Source: G965233625 sp965233625
GTDB taxonomy: Bacteria; Planctomycetota; Planctomycetia; Pirellulales; Pirellulaceae
Direction: 5' to 3'
Assembly: GCA_965233625.1 (NCBI GenBank)
Contig: OZ247499.1
Location: 3,472,001-3,536,000, forward strand
Length of the DNA stretch: 64,000 nt
Translations under genes and position numbers: made by a program
In this document: positions 18,501 through 25,774 of the stretch, piece after piece
How positions within the stretch are numbered: position 1 is the first letter of the stretch
Layout of the letters: the number at the start of each line of letters is the position of its first letter
The notes under the pieces: generated by a model
What the model was told of the DNA's origin: nothing
The model's input: the letters and a program-made list of their open reading frames with translations, nothing else
Database searches by the model: none

Positions 18501-19564
18501 TTAAGACTGCTCACATCGTTACTACCAGGAGCTGATTTTTGAGCCTCGCCCGATAGTCGTTCAACTTCGGCTTTTTCCGCACTATCCAGTTCCAAATCGT
18601 CAACCACTGCTTCGGTGACGGTTTCCTCATCGGAAGCAGGCCGGGTCGCCGGAGCGGTGCTGGACGAAGGCGCCTCACCTTCGGTGTCACCGACGGTTGG
18701 TTCAGGTTCGCCACCGAAGTCGGCGGGATCGGCGGGCACACCGGGTGTTGTGGAAGCAGGATCACGTACCAGGGGTTGACCACCTGGCGTTGCACCAAAG
18801 CCCTCCTCAGGCGATGTAGGTTCCGCGGGTCCACGCGGCGGTGTATTGCCGGTTGGAGCGGGGCCTGCCGTAAACCGGGGCGACTGGACGGTGGTTCCTT
18901 CATTGCCGTAACTGTCGCGGCTACCTGGGCGGCCGTCGCTGTTGACGGCCCCTCTGCCGCTTACACCTTCCCCGGTAATCCCCCCGGAAGGCAAGCTTGA
19001 GAATCCAGGTCTGGGGCTGCCTTCTTCGTACTGTTCGTTCCAAGCGCCTTCAACGGTGCTATTTAGCGCGTCGAGCCGGTCGTCGAATTCGCCATCCATA
19101 CTGCGGGTGTCGTCAATTAACCCTGGCCCGCCGGGCGGCGGCGTGCTGGCTACTTCCACTCCGTCGTCGTTTGCATTGCTGATTGCGTTACTAATACTGT
19201 TGAAGGTCGTGTTCGCCGTGCCGGAGTAATACGTCGCATACACGCCGAACCCGGTGACCAGCAGCAGCACGGCCGCGGCGGAAGCCATCACGCTGCGGGT
19301 CCAGCCGGCGCCGGGTTGAAGCGGCGCGGGCTTGCTGGCGACGGCGGTTGACTGTTCTTCGATGGCAGCGCGCTGCTCTGGCTTAAGTTCCGGCTGCGGT
19401 TCGCTCTGGAAGGCGCCGGTCAGCAGCCCCGTGGTCTCGCGGATGTCGGCAACCGCCTGCTGCAGTTCCGGCGAGTTCTTCAGCGCCGCGTCAACAGCCG
19501 CTTTCTCTTCCGCAGAGAGTTCGCCCAGAACGTACGCGGTAAGTTGTGGATCGTCAGGTTTCAT
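15593..19564 (-). CDS. Anti-sigma-like membrane protein with VIT, VWA and DUF2135 domains
   Basis: A 1323-residue protein. The N-terminal 50 residues (LTAYVLGELSAEEKAAVDAA) match the start of RskA-type anti-sigma factors but have no zinc Cys/His. One membrane segment follows (about 91-111), then a Pro/Ser/Gly-rich linker, a VIT domain (about 385-520), a VWA domain (about 650-830) with MIDAS start DTSLS (Asp about 659), a helical region with TPR-like look, and a C-terminal DUF2135 domain (about 1195-1323; VDLHVVEPSGEEVFY). It lies directly downstream of an ECF sigma factor gene on the same strand, so a membrane anti-sigma role with an outside sensor is likely. Confidence 0.88.
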   Translation of the reverse strand: MKPDDPQLTAYVLGELSAEEKAAVDAALKNSPELQQAVADIRETTGLLTGAFQSEPQPELKPEQRAAIEEQSTAVASKPAPLQPGAGWTRSVMASAAAVLLLVTGFGVYATYYSGTANTTFNSISNAISNANDDGVEVASTPPPGGPGLIDDTRSMDGEFDDRLDALNSTVEGAWNEQYEEGSPRPGFSSLPSGGITGEGVSGRGAVNSDGRPGSRDSYGNEGTTVQSPRFTAGPAPTGNTPPRGPAEPTSPEEGFGATPGGQPLVRDPASTTPGVPADPADFGGEPEPTVGDTEGEAPSSSTAPATRPASDEETVTEAVVDDLELDSAEKAEVERLSGEAQKSAPGSNDVSSLKSGLAKDGKKSKPKDNLRTWRRAKATPNASRLMIGDKDELPLEGMQVNVQVDGFRARVLLDLYYYNNRGRQLEGAFKVRLPNEASLYYFAFGETSFEYRPQVDQLASNGFLNAELVRASGTGPGEILKARSETWSKVKEARIVPREQAAHAYSETVRRRIDPALVEWSGAGMFNAKVYPLMPGKLHRIVIGYDVNLRQDGDDLVYALDLPEHRAETSVDLNVSAMPGTSANIKPEVRPFLASGRAYYHYANPKQNQIEVRLQNPGAVLLQGGDQETGEYFATRITPNLPASKPAAGSKHAIFLLDTSLSSNPDKFNVWLSLLEETLTKNRDVMKHFAVLTFNIESHWWRPQYMDNTPENVKRLIHDCSQLSLEGATALRQALAEAISPVWGQAKKLPKPDIFLLSDGAATWGETSLPFIARTLGGGKSATLFAYNTGLTGTAVNVLQKLTRDSGGAVFSVMGEADVAKAATAHRQRPWRLHHATVAGGEDILLAGRTTTLYPGQTLLLCGRGKPTGDVMLRVSRGEETETISIPLTRTVKSELTPRLYGEVAVGQLEDLQAATYDVSVAYARHFRVTGQTCSLLMLDSEADYKRFNIKPEDDVDVIKTVAAANYITRRADETAAKLEDPKATLLAWMEKLEKTPGVQFKTPTALRLMLEQLPASAFEVEIPRLVCEEASRSDMSKEMLQVLAASQLDYDAIVAEANRRRGLYGPADALKTLSSLIENTPGDTVLSRDVAFSAMDMGLAGQAYPLLKRVAEARPYLPQVYQAMAQCLASLGNADLAMIYYEIALGGQWHGRYQDFKQIAAVEYSHLLRKIKSGELKTQAPGFAKTRMQTVASQTPFNNAGLVVTMMWNTDRTDVDLHVVEPSGEEVFYKHRNSRAGGKITRDVTEGFGPEMYSIGSASKGRYTVKANYYGTDANRTTARSKVYLTIYENFGKKNESVTRKTVSLSRGKEMRTVATVQIKQ

Positions 19565-19600
19565 GATTGGTATTCCAAAAACTGGAAGTTGGATTCACGT

Positions 19601-19637
19601 CCCCTCGCCCCTCTGGGGAGAGGGTTAGGGTGAGGGG
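19601..19637. repeat. Dispersed GC-rich palindromic repeat, copy 1
   Basis: CCCCTCGCCCC followed by GGGGAGAGGG and TAGGGTGAGGGG, a 37-base imperfect palindrome in the gap between the sigma gene and the VIT/VWA gene. Near-identical copies occur at 45632-45668, 45716-45751 (inverted) and 50063-50098. Confidence 0.85.
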
Positions 19638-19744
19638 ATACAAGTTGGATTCGTTGAGTTTGCCTGGACAGAAAGAACGAGACGCGGGCAATATCCTGGT
19701 TGCTGCCCTAGCCCTATCGATGCCTCAAGGGGGCGAGGGAACTG

Positions 19745-20260
19745 CTAACCTGGGTTCAGTTCGGCGCGGATACGCTGCACGGCGGTGTGCAGGAGATAGC
19801 CGACGTTGCTGACGCTGAGGCTGGTGATCTCGCTGATTTCGCGGTAGCTGAGGCCGCTTTGAAATTTCAGGCGGATCACTTCCCGCTGGTTCTCTGAGAG
19901 GCCGTCAACCAGTTGCAGCACATGGATGGCGTGGTCGCGGTGCTCGGCTGCGTCGGCGCCTGAGCGGCTACTGGCGGGCGCCTGTTCGGCCTGCTCTTGC
20001 GTGATGCTCTTCATGCGTTTCTCCTTGCGGATGACATCCACCGCCCGGTTGCGGCAGACGGTAAACAACCAGGGAGCGAGCCGCGACTGCACGTCGTCAG
20101 CCGGTTCACGGCAGAGCTTCAGGAAGGTGTCCTGCACCACTTCGCGGGCCAGTTCCAGATTGCCGGTAATGTGCTGTGCATAGCGCAGCAGATCACCTTC
20201 GTACCGCTCTACGGCGGCGCGAATCCAGCGCTGACGGTCCTGATGCCCGCGTTTTTCCAT
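19745..20260 (-). CDS. ECF-type RNA polymerase sigma factor
   Basis: A 171-residue sigma factor with region 2 (DTFLKLCREP, then APWLFTVCRNRAVDVIRKEKR) and region 4 (LSENQREVIRLKFQSGLSYREI, a helix-turn-helix). No extra domains. It is upstream of, and on the same strand as, the VIT/VWA anti-sigma-like gene, with 180 bases between that include a dispersed repeat. The pair probably forms a sigma/anti-sigma unit. Confidence 0.94.
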   Translation of the reverse strand: MEKRGHQDRQRWIRAAVERYEGDLLRYAQHITGNLELAREVVQDTFLKLCREPADDVQSRLAPWLFTVCRNRAVDVIRKEKRMKSITQEQAEQAPASSRSGADAAEHRDHAIHVLQLVDGLSENQREVIRLKFQSGLSYREISEITSLSVSNVGYLLHTAVQRIRAELNPG

Positions 20261-20455
20261 CGGCTCTCCATCGACCCGCCGCTAGACAACCGCTGTTGCA
20301 TAGCTGGCCAGGCTCTCGTCCCTACCGGGATGACGCACAGGCAGGAGATTTATTAGGCGCGAAGAAGATATTTTTCTGGATTTTTTCCCGGCCAATGGCA
20401 GTTTGATGAGCCAGTTCATTCCGGGTGGGAACGCAAAAACTCTGAAGCGCGAGCC

Positions 20456-22498
20456 TTATTCATCCTCGCGTAGGTCGTCGTCTTCAGGTGCATCCTCCGT
20501 GTCCTCACCCTTCCCATTTGTGGCATGTTCAATGGCTTTGGCGGCGGGATCTTTGAAGGGAACCAAGGCGATGACGGTCTGACCCGGCAATGGCTTCAGC
20601 GGTTCGTCCTGCGTTGCGATGGCGAGTTTGCGTTTTTCCACCGTGAACAGCACCGTGCAGCGGCCGTCGTAATGGGCCTTGAAGGCTTCAAAGTCGAACT
20701 TCTCCGTCAACGGCGTGGAAGTGATGCTGGCTAGTTGCGGCTCGGTGTCCAGCTGATTCTCCAGCGAGTACGCCGTCAGCTTCTCATCAAACAGCAGGCG
20801 GCCGCGAAGGTGGGCGGGCGTTGATTCACGCGGCCCGCTGCCCGCGTCAAACGGCGTTACCTGGTAGACATTTTCGCGTCCGAAATGATGCGTGAATTCG
20901 CGGACCGCCAGCGAGTTCACCTGATCATTCCCCGTGAGCGCCAGCATGCGTCCGACGCCAGATAGCTCCAGCCGTTCGTCGAGATGTTCCGACAGAATAC
21001 TAATGCAGGCAGCGGGCAGCCCCTGCATCTGCGCGGCCGCCACATTCGGATAGTTAGTGTCCACCAGAAACACCCGGATGCCTTCCTTCTGCACTGCCGC
21101 CGCAATATCCCGCACCCAGGCGCTGCCACCAGCAATCAGTAGCCCTTGCGGGTCCGGGTCGGCTAGTTTCAACAACCGGGCCAGCGGAGCGGCGCCAAGA
21201 CCGTAAATGGCGACCGTTCCGGTAATGACCAGAAACGTCAGCGGCCCAAGCTGTGTGGCGTCTTCCAGCAATGGCATCAGTTCTTCGTGCTTCTTGGCCA
21301 GCTCCATGACCTCCAGCGCGAAGATCGAAGAAACCGCCGCGGCTACAATCCCGCGCGGAGCCATCATCGCCAGGAATGTTTTCTCGCGCCAGTTCAAACC
21401 GCTAAACGCCGTTGCAATAAACACCGACGCCGGCCGCACAACAACAACCAGCGCCAGCACAAAGGCAATGCCAGCAAAGCCAAGATCCACAAACGCCTGC
21501 GGATCGATCCGCGAACCGAGGACAATAAACAGGCAGGAAATCAGTAGCACGACCAGATGCTCTTTGAACTGCACCACGTGCCGCATGGAAACAGACTTCT
21601 GATTGGTCAGGTACACGCCAAAGACCGTAACGGTCACCAGCCCCGACTCACGCTGAAAGAAGTCAGAAAGCGCGAACAGCCCCAGGGCGGTGCTGAGCAC
21701 AACAACACCTTGCAGGAAGTCCGGCACCAGATACCGGCGGAACAGCTTCGTCATCACAAAGCCCGACGCGACGCCCAGCACACCGCCAATCACTACCGTG
21801 ATCAAAACCGGGCTGGCAACTGACCAGACAGACGGCGTGCCCAGGCCGGAGATAACCTGATACATCAGCACAGCCAGGATGGCGCCGATCGGATCGACGA
21901 CGATGCCCTCCCACTTCACCATCGAACTGATCTTCGCCTGTGGCTGAATATGATGCAGCAGCGGCGCAATGACCGTCGGACCGGTCACCACCAGCACCGC
22001 GCCGATCAACGCCGCAATCCGCCAGTCAAAATCAAGCAACCACATGGCAGCCAGCGCCGTCAGCACCCAGCTGACCAGCACGGCGATGGTGCACAACCGC
22101 AGCACCACACCGCCAGCAGCTTTCAGTTCACTGAACCGGAGGGTCAGGCCGCCTTCGAACATAATGACGGCTACGGCCAGTGAAATAGCGGGGAACAGCA
22201 GCTTGTTCTCAATCGGCTGCCAATCGCCGGCTTTGGCGTGATTCTCTTCCGCAACCTTGGCAACTTCTTTGCTGACAACGTCGCTACCGGCGCCATGTTC
22301 TTCCGTGTGATGAGCGTCGCTGTGCGGTGCATGCAGCATGCCGTTGTCGGCAAGCCAACTCATGCAAATGCCCATCAAAGCGCCGAAAATCAGCAGCAAC
22401 AGAATAGAAGGCAGCTTAAAACGCCAAGCCAGCCACTGCGCGAGAATCCCCAGGACAGGGACGCCGCCCAGATAATAAAGCAGATGATGATTGTCCAT
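20456..22498 (-). CDS. CPA1-family cation/proton antiporter with TrkA-like domain
   Basis: A 680-residue integral membrane protein with about 12-13 hydrophobic segments in residues 1-420, then a cytoplasmic TrkA-N type Rossmann domain (LLIAGGSAWVRDIAAAVQKEG) and a C-terminal extension. The Na+/H+ exchanger signature region VTGPTVIAPLLHHI is present. A His-rich loop (HSDAHHTEEH) follows the second membrane segment. Which cation it moves is not clear. Divergent from pfkA. Confidence 0.9.
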   Translation of the reverse strand: MDNHHLLYYLGGVPVLGILAQWLAWRFKLPSILLLLIFGALMGICMSWLADNGMLHAPHSDAHHTEEHGAGSDVVSKEVAKVAEENHAKAGDWQPIENKLLFPAISLAVAVIMFEGGLTLRFSELKAAGGVVLRLCTIAVLVSWVLTALAAMWLLDFDWRIAALIGAVLVVTGPTVIAPLLHHIQPQAKISSMVKWEGIVVDPIGAILAVLMYQVISGLGTPSVWSVASPVLITVVIGGVLGVASGFVMTKLFRRYLVPDFLQGVVVLSTALGLFALSDFFQRESGLVTVTVFGVYLTNQKSVSMRHVVQFKEHLVVLLISCLFIVLGSRIDPQAFVDLGFAGIAFVLALVVVVRPASVFIATAFSGLNWREKTFLAMMAPRGIVAAAVSSIFALEVMELAKKHEELMPLLEDATQLGPLTFLVITGTVAIYGLGAAPLARLLKLADPDPQGLLIAGGSAWVRDIAAAVQKEGIRVFLVDTNYPNVAAAQMQGLPAACISILSEHLDERLELSGVGRMLALTGNDQVNSLAVREFTHHFGRENVYQVTPFDAGSGPRESTPAHLRGRLLFDEKLTAYSLENQLDTEPQLASITSTPLTEKFDFEAFKAHYDGRCTVLFTVEKRKLAIATQDEPLKPLPGQTVIALVPFKDPAAKAIEHATNGKGEDTEDAPEDDDLREDE

Positions 22499-22650
22499 AA
22501 GGCAGCCGCAGCCGCGTTCCCTGGTGTCGGGCTTGGAAGTAATGCTTCAATGTAGCGGTTTACGCCCTTAAGAACAGCAGCCCTTGCCCGCTGACAGGGC
22601 GCAACCTGCGATTCACCACAGGAGTCACGCGGACCACACAGATATCGGGT

Positions 22651-22656
22651 TATAAT
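22651..22656 (+). promoter_or_regulatory. Candidate -10 box for the phosphofructokinase gene
   Basis: A perfect TATAAT 52 bases before the TTG start of the phosphofructokinase gene. No good -35 box stands at 16-18 bases upstream, so this is only a candidate. Confidence 0.35.
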
Positions 22657-22707
22657 GCTAATAAGCACAAAGGCCCCGCACCGTGAATTACAGGAAGGCG
22701 TATTCGT

Positions 22708-23763
22708 TTGACTAAGAGCATCGGCATTTTAACATCCGGCGGAGACTGTCCCGGTTTGAACGCAGCGATCCGCGCTATTGGCAAAGCGGCGGAATTACAG
22801 CACGACTGGCAGGTGATCGGTTTTTTAGACGGTTTCCGCGGCCTCATGCAGAACCGCACAATCCGGCTGGATGACGAAGGACTGTCGGGCATCCTAACGC
22901 TTGGCGGCACCATTCTTGGCACCAGCCGCGACAAGCCGCACCGTATGCCCGTGGGCGGTAAGACCGTTGATATGACGTCGGCCATGTTCGAGGTTTACAA
23001 GCAGCACCACCTGGATGCACTCATCTGTCTGGGCGGTGGTGGAACCCAGAAGAATGCGTTGCGTCTAGCCGAAACGGGCATGAATATCATCACACTGCCC
23101 AAGACCATCGACAATGATGTGGGCTGCACGGACACCACCTTTGGCTTCGATACGGCGCTGGGCATCGCTACCGACGCCATCGACAAGCTGCACTCAACCG
23201 CGACCAGCCATAAGCGGAATATCGTGGTTGAAATCATGGGGCACAAAGCGGGCTGGCTGGCGCTCGGCGCCGGTGTCGCAGGCGGCGCCGACGTGATTCT
23301 GATCCCGGAGATTCCTTACACGGTGAGCAAGATCGCGGACTCCATCAACCGGCGTCAACGCGACGGTAAACGGTTCAACATCATCGCCGTCGCCGAAGGC
23401 GCGGTCGAACAATTGGACGAAGACGCCAAAGCCAAGCCCAAGCAGGACCACGTCAGCCACACGCTCGAAATCACGCACCGGCTGGAGAAGCTAACGGGAC
23501 TCGAATCCCGGCTGACCATCCTGGGCCATTTACAGCGTGGCGGCACTCCCAGCGCAGCCGACCGCCTGCTGGCCACACGGTTAGGCGCAGCCTGCGTGGA
23601 ACTGATCGAGCAGGAAACCTTCGGCGTGATGGTCGCCGCGCGGCACGGCGGTTTCGAACCCGTTCCCCTGGAAAAAGTCGCCGGCAACCGCAAAAACGTA
23701 CCGCTAGATCACCACTGGATCAAAGCCGCCCGCGCCGTCGGCACCTGCCTAGGCGACGAATAA
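22708..23763 (+). CDS. pfkA: 6-phosphofructokinase
   Basis: Phosphorylates fructose 6-phosphate in glycolysis. It has 351 residues with a TTG start and an AGGAAGG site upstream. The GGDCPGLNAAIRAI start and PKTIDND (catalytic Asp about 135) are clear. The donor-site loop reads GGGGT (109-113) where E. coli has GGDGS; Gly at the equivalent of position 104 suggests ATP rather than pyrophosphate, but Lys in PKTIDND (equivalent 124) is the pyrophosphate-type residue. This mixed pattern is known in some ATP-using long-clade enzymes, so donor choice is uncertain. Confidence 0.93.
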   Translation: MTKSIGILTSGGDCPGLNAAIRAIGKAAELQHDWQVIGFLDGFRGLMQNRTIRLDDEGLSGILTLGGTILGTSRDKPHRMPVGGKTVDMTSAMFEVYKQHHLDALICLGGGGTQKNALRLAETGMNIITLPKTIDNDVGCTDTTFGFDTALGIATDAIDKLHSTATSHKRNIVVEIMGHKAGWLALGAGVAGGADVILIPEIPYTVSKIADSINRRQRDGKRFNIIAVAEGAVEQLDEDAKAKPKQDHVSHTLEITHRLEKLTGLESRLTILGHLQRGGTPSAADRLLATRLGAACVELIEQETFGVMVAARHGGFEPVPLEKVAGNRKNVPLDHHWIKAARAVGTCLGDE

Positions 23764-23786
23764 CACGCATCTCCCACAAACCACCC

Positions 23787-23810
23787 GGATTCCACACTCA
23801 AACGGAATCC
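23787..23810 (+). terminator. Hairpin after phosphofructokinase gene
   Basis: GGATTCC and GGAATCC separated by ten bases, 23 bases after the pfkA stop. There is no T-run after it, so it may be a weak or factor-dependent terminator or only an mRNA end-stabilising hairpin. Confidence 0.35.
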
Positions 23811-23892
23811 TCCACCGGCGGCAAAGCGAAAATTCACCAGCCCATATTGCACACAACGCACCAATTCCGTAGTATTCCATTTCCCACCACAA

Positions 23893-23965
23893 TCCCCTGT
23901 AGCTCAGTTGGTAGAGCAGGCGGCTGTTAACCGCCTTGTCGCAAGTTCGAGTCTTGCCGGGGGAG
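23893..23965 (+). tRNA. tRNA-Asn (GTT)
   Basis: A full cloverleaf of 73 bases. Acceptor arm TCCCCTG pairs with CGGGGGA; D-arm GCTCAGTTGGTAGAGC; anticodon stem GGCGG/CCGCC with loop CTGTTAA, anticodon GTT at 23926-23928; T-arm GCAAG TTCGAGT CTTGC. Discriminator G; CCA is not encoded. It opens the accessory region to its right. Confidence 0.97.
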
Positions 23966-23985
23966 CTTCAAAAAGCCGAATCACA

Positions 23986-24073
23986 ATCCGAACCATTACC
24001 CCTCGATCACAAGTTGTTTTGTGGCCACGAGTTTCGTCGGCCTACTCGGCTCGGTAATGGATTTGGTTCGGAT
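23986..24073. repeat. 88-bp nested inverted repeat, copy 1
   Basis: Outer arms ATCCGAACC (23986-23994) and GGTTCGGAT (24065-24073); next pair CCATTACC (23993-24000) and GGTAATGG (24053-24060); an inner pair CACAA/TTGTG closes the tip. Copy 2 at 28376-28462 keeps the same shape with matched changes in the inner arms. The layout resembles an integron attC site but the core boxes read TCCGAAC/GTTCGGA rather than RYYYAAC/GTTRRRY. Confidence 0.7.
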
Positions 24074-24136
24074 AAAAGTCTCGGCAGCCTCCATCCCACT
24101 ATCCGAACCGCAAGTAGAAGCTGGAAGATGATTCGC

Positions 24137-24252
24137 TTACCACTTCAGAATGCTGCGTGTCACTCGGATTTCGCTCACATCAGTTGAAGCGCCTCGGTCT
24201 TTGGCGAGGCGGAGCAGCGACCTGTGGAGAGCTTCGTTGGAAACTGGAAATA
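24137..24252 (-). pseudogene. 3' remnant of an HD-domain gene
   Basis: Encodes only the last 37 or so residues (LHRSLLRLAKDRGAS to IRVTRSILKW), matching the C-terminus of the intact HD gene at 28540-29118 (FHKTLLRLAKDYGGS to IRVTRGIVKW). Upstream of 24252 the similarity stops and no HD motif is left. It is part of the duplicated segment. Confidence 0.7.
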
Positions 24253-24254
24253 GA

Positions 24255-24278
24255 GTTTGGTCGATGTGTCTTTCTTGG
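24255..24278. repeat. 24-bp repeat, also at 30859-30882
   Basis: Matches 30859-30882 at 22 of 24 positions (GTTTGGTCGATGTGTC against GTTTGTTCGATGTGTC, then CTTTCTTGG against TTTTTTGG). It lies in the gene-free gap between the HD remnant and the first SnoaL-like gene; nothing else is seen in that gap of about 255 bases. Confidence 0.5.
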
Positions 24279-24509
24279 CCGTTCGAGTTGTCGCAGGAGC
24301 TGCGTCGCGCGATCGACTGAGGCCGAGATGCCAGGCCAGGCCTTGTTTGCACGACGCAGGAATCAAGAAACCCTTGATAGTTACGGACTGTTTCGATCCT
24401 TGGTGGTAGGCCGCTCCTTCTCATCCGATGGCCACCACGCCATCAGTGCGAGCCTTCTATCAACCTAAGGGAATTCCGCACCAAGTTTCCCCAAGACAAT
24501 CCGCAATGT

Positions 24510-24893
24510 CTACGCGTTCGAATTGCGAACCTGTGCGACGAGCTTCCATTGCCCGTCAACCTTCATCCACACGGTTACATACTTCTCCATCTGAACATGA
24601 CCGTCTGGCGTTTTCACTTTTATCTTTCCGTGCGCCCAGGCCATATCCTCCGACTTGCTGATTCGGGCCTCAGTGGCTTCCCAGGACATTTCGAGGCCCT
24701 CGACCTTACTCGCCTCTTGCAAGGCTACCAACTCGTGCTGCTTTCCGCGAAGAAGTTCGCTTCCCGGGTTGAACAACAAAACATCGTCGGCGAACAGGTC
24801 CGTCAACCCTTCCAAGTCGCCAGCCTCAAATCGCCGGTACGATTCACGCTCCAAGTCCATGATTTCATTGTCAGTTCTGCTCGTCGTTGTCAT
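24510..24893 (-). CDS. SnoaL/DUF4440-like small protein
   Basis: A 127-residue protein of the NTF2-like fold used for many small-molecule isomerases, ketosteroid-type enzymes and binding proteins. The DLEGLTDLFADDVLLFNPG start and the C-terminal YVTVWMKVDGQWKLVAQVRN strand pair are typical. No signal peptide. A secreted paralogue lies at 26708-27250. The substrate is unknown. Confidence 0.85.
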   Translation of the reverse strand: MTTTSRTDNEIMDLERESYRRFEAGDLEGLTDLFADDVLLFNPGSELLRGKQHELVALQEASKVEGLEMSWEATEARISKSEDMAWAHGKIKVKTPDGHVQMEKYVTVWMKVDGQWKLVAQVRNSNA

Positions 24894-24981
24894 TGTTCTT
24901 CCTTTCTATTCGAGTAAGTTCCGAACTGCCTTTCATTATTTGTGCTTTGAGATTCCAACGTGCCCCAAGGTCATCGATGCA

Positions 24982-25725
24982 TCAATATTCATCTCGCGGC
25001 ATCAGATCGCTTGGAAAGGATTTGTATTCCTTGCCGTTAATGAGGCATCCCGTTCTACCGCTCGGTTTGAAATTGCCTTCCTGGTCGTAGCTGCCCCAAG
25101 ATTTCCAGTAGAAGTGAACATCCTGACGCTCACACTGGCGTCTCAGAGATTCCACCCAGTTGATGTCGGACCTTCTCGCTTTCTTCCCACTCTCTCCCCC
25201 GGCCACCACGAGATCGATTCCCGCCAAATCAATGTCAACAAAATCCTCCAGCAACGGCTCGCAACAAATGTGCTTGTGACTGGCGTGAATTTCTTGGAGG
25301 TCCCTGAGTCTCGGCAGCCCATATTTTGCGTCTTCCACGGTTACTCGCAGCCACACATTGTCCGGAACAGCCCGGCTCTCGAAATACTCCTTCATTCGAC
25401 TGCTTCGTTTCGTCAGCGTGTAGAAGTTGTGCCAATGAGCGTCCCTTGCAATGCCCATGATCTCGTCGATGCTCTGGTCGTCAGCCTCCTTATGGAAGGT
25501 ATCACTCATGTTGTTGATGAAGTACAAAGTGGGCTTCTTGCGTTTCAAGGGAGCCGCCTTTTCCAGCCTGTCGTGGTGAATGGTAAAGCGGAATTTGTTT
25601 TCGTATCCTGCCGTCCCCCAACTGTTCAGCTTGATTGACAATTCTTCGGCGTAACAGTTTTTGCAGGCCGGCGAGATCTTTGTGCACCCTGTGAATGGAT
25701 TCCACGAAATGACTTCAATATCCAT
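24982..25725 (-). CDS. DUF5131 (phage Gp37/Gp68-like) three-Cys-motif protein
   Basis: A 247-residue protein starting with ISWNPFTGCTKISPACKNCY, which holds the three-Cys motif (C-x6-C-x2-C) of the DUF5131 / Gp37-Gp68 family, related in look to radical-SAM enzymes. FINNMSDTFHKEADD and VVAGGESGKKARRSDINWV are family hallmarks. Members are found in phages and genomic islands, often beside a TcmP partner, which is absent here. Function unproven; it is mobile-DNA cargo in this context. Confidence 0.88.
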   Translation of the reverse strand: MDIEVISWNPFTGCTKISPACKNCYAEELSIKLNSWGTAGYENKFRFTIHHDRLEKAAPLKRKKPTLYFINNMSDTFHKEADDQSIDEIMGIARDAHWHNFYTLTKRSSRMKEYFESRAVPDNVWLRVTVEDAKYGLPRLRDLQEIHASHKHICCEPLLEDFVDIDLAGIDLVVAGGESGKKARRSDINWVESLRRQCERQDVHFYWKSWGSYDQEGNFKPSGRTGCLINGKEYKSFPSDLMPRDEY

Positions 25726-25774
25726 GTTGTTGACACTCCCAATCCAATGACTGAATTAGCACCTTAGTTATGTG

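Larger units (their letters stand above)
23966..24252. repeat. Diverged direct duplication next to tRNA-Asn, copy 1
   Basis: From just after the tRNA to 24252 the sequence matches 28350-28647 in order: GGGGAGCTT, a large nested inverted repeat, a stretch ending CTGGAAGA(T/C)GATTC, and the 3' end of an HD-type gene. Identity is moderate, so the duplication is old or came from two related elements. Confidence 0.75.

Noticed and set aside
24655..25638. Plus-strand open frame of 327 codons
   Set aside because: Antisense to the DUF5131 gene and the SnoaL gene end; no protein-like composition or start signal.
24982..25725. Prophage
   Set aside because: The DUF5131 gene is the only phage-associated family; no capsid, terminase, tail or integrase genes are present. 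The vgrG at 56 kb is far away and not phage-like in context.
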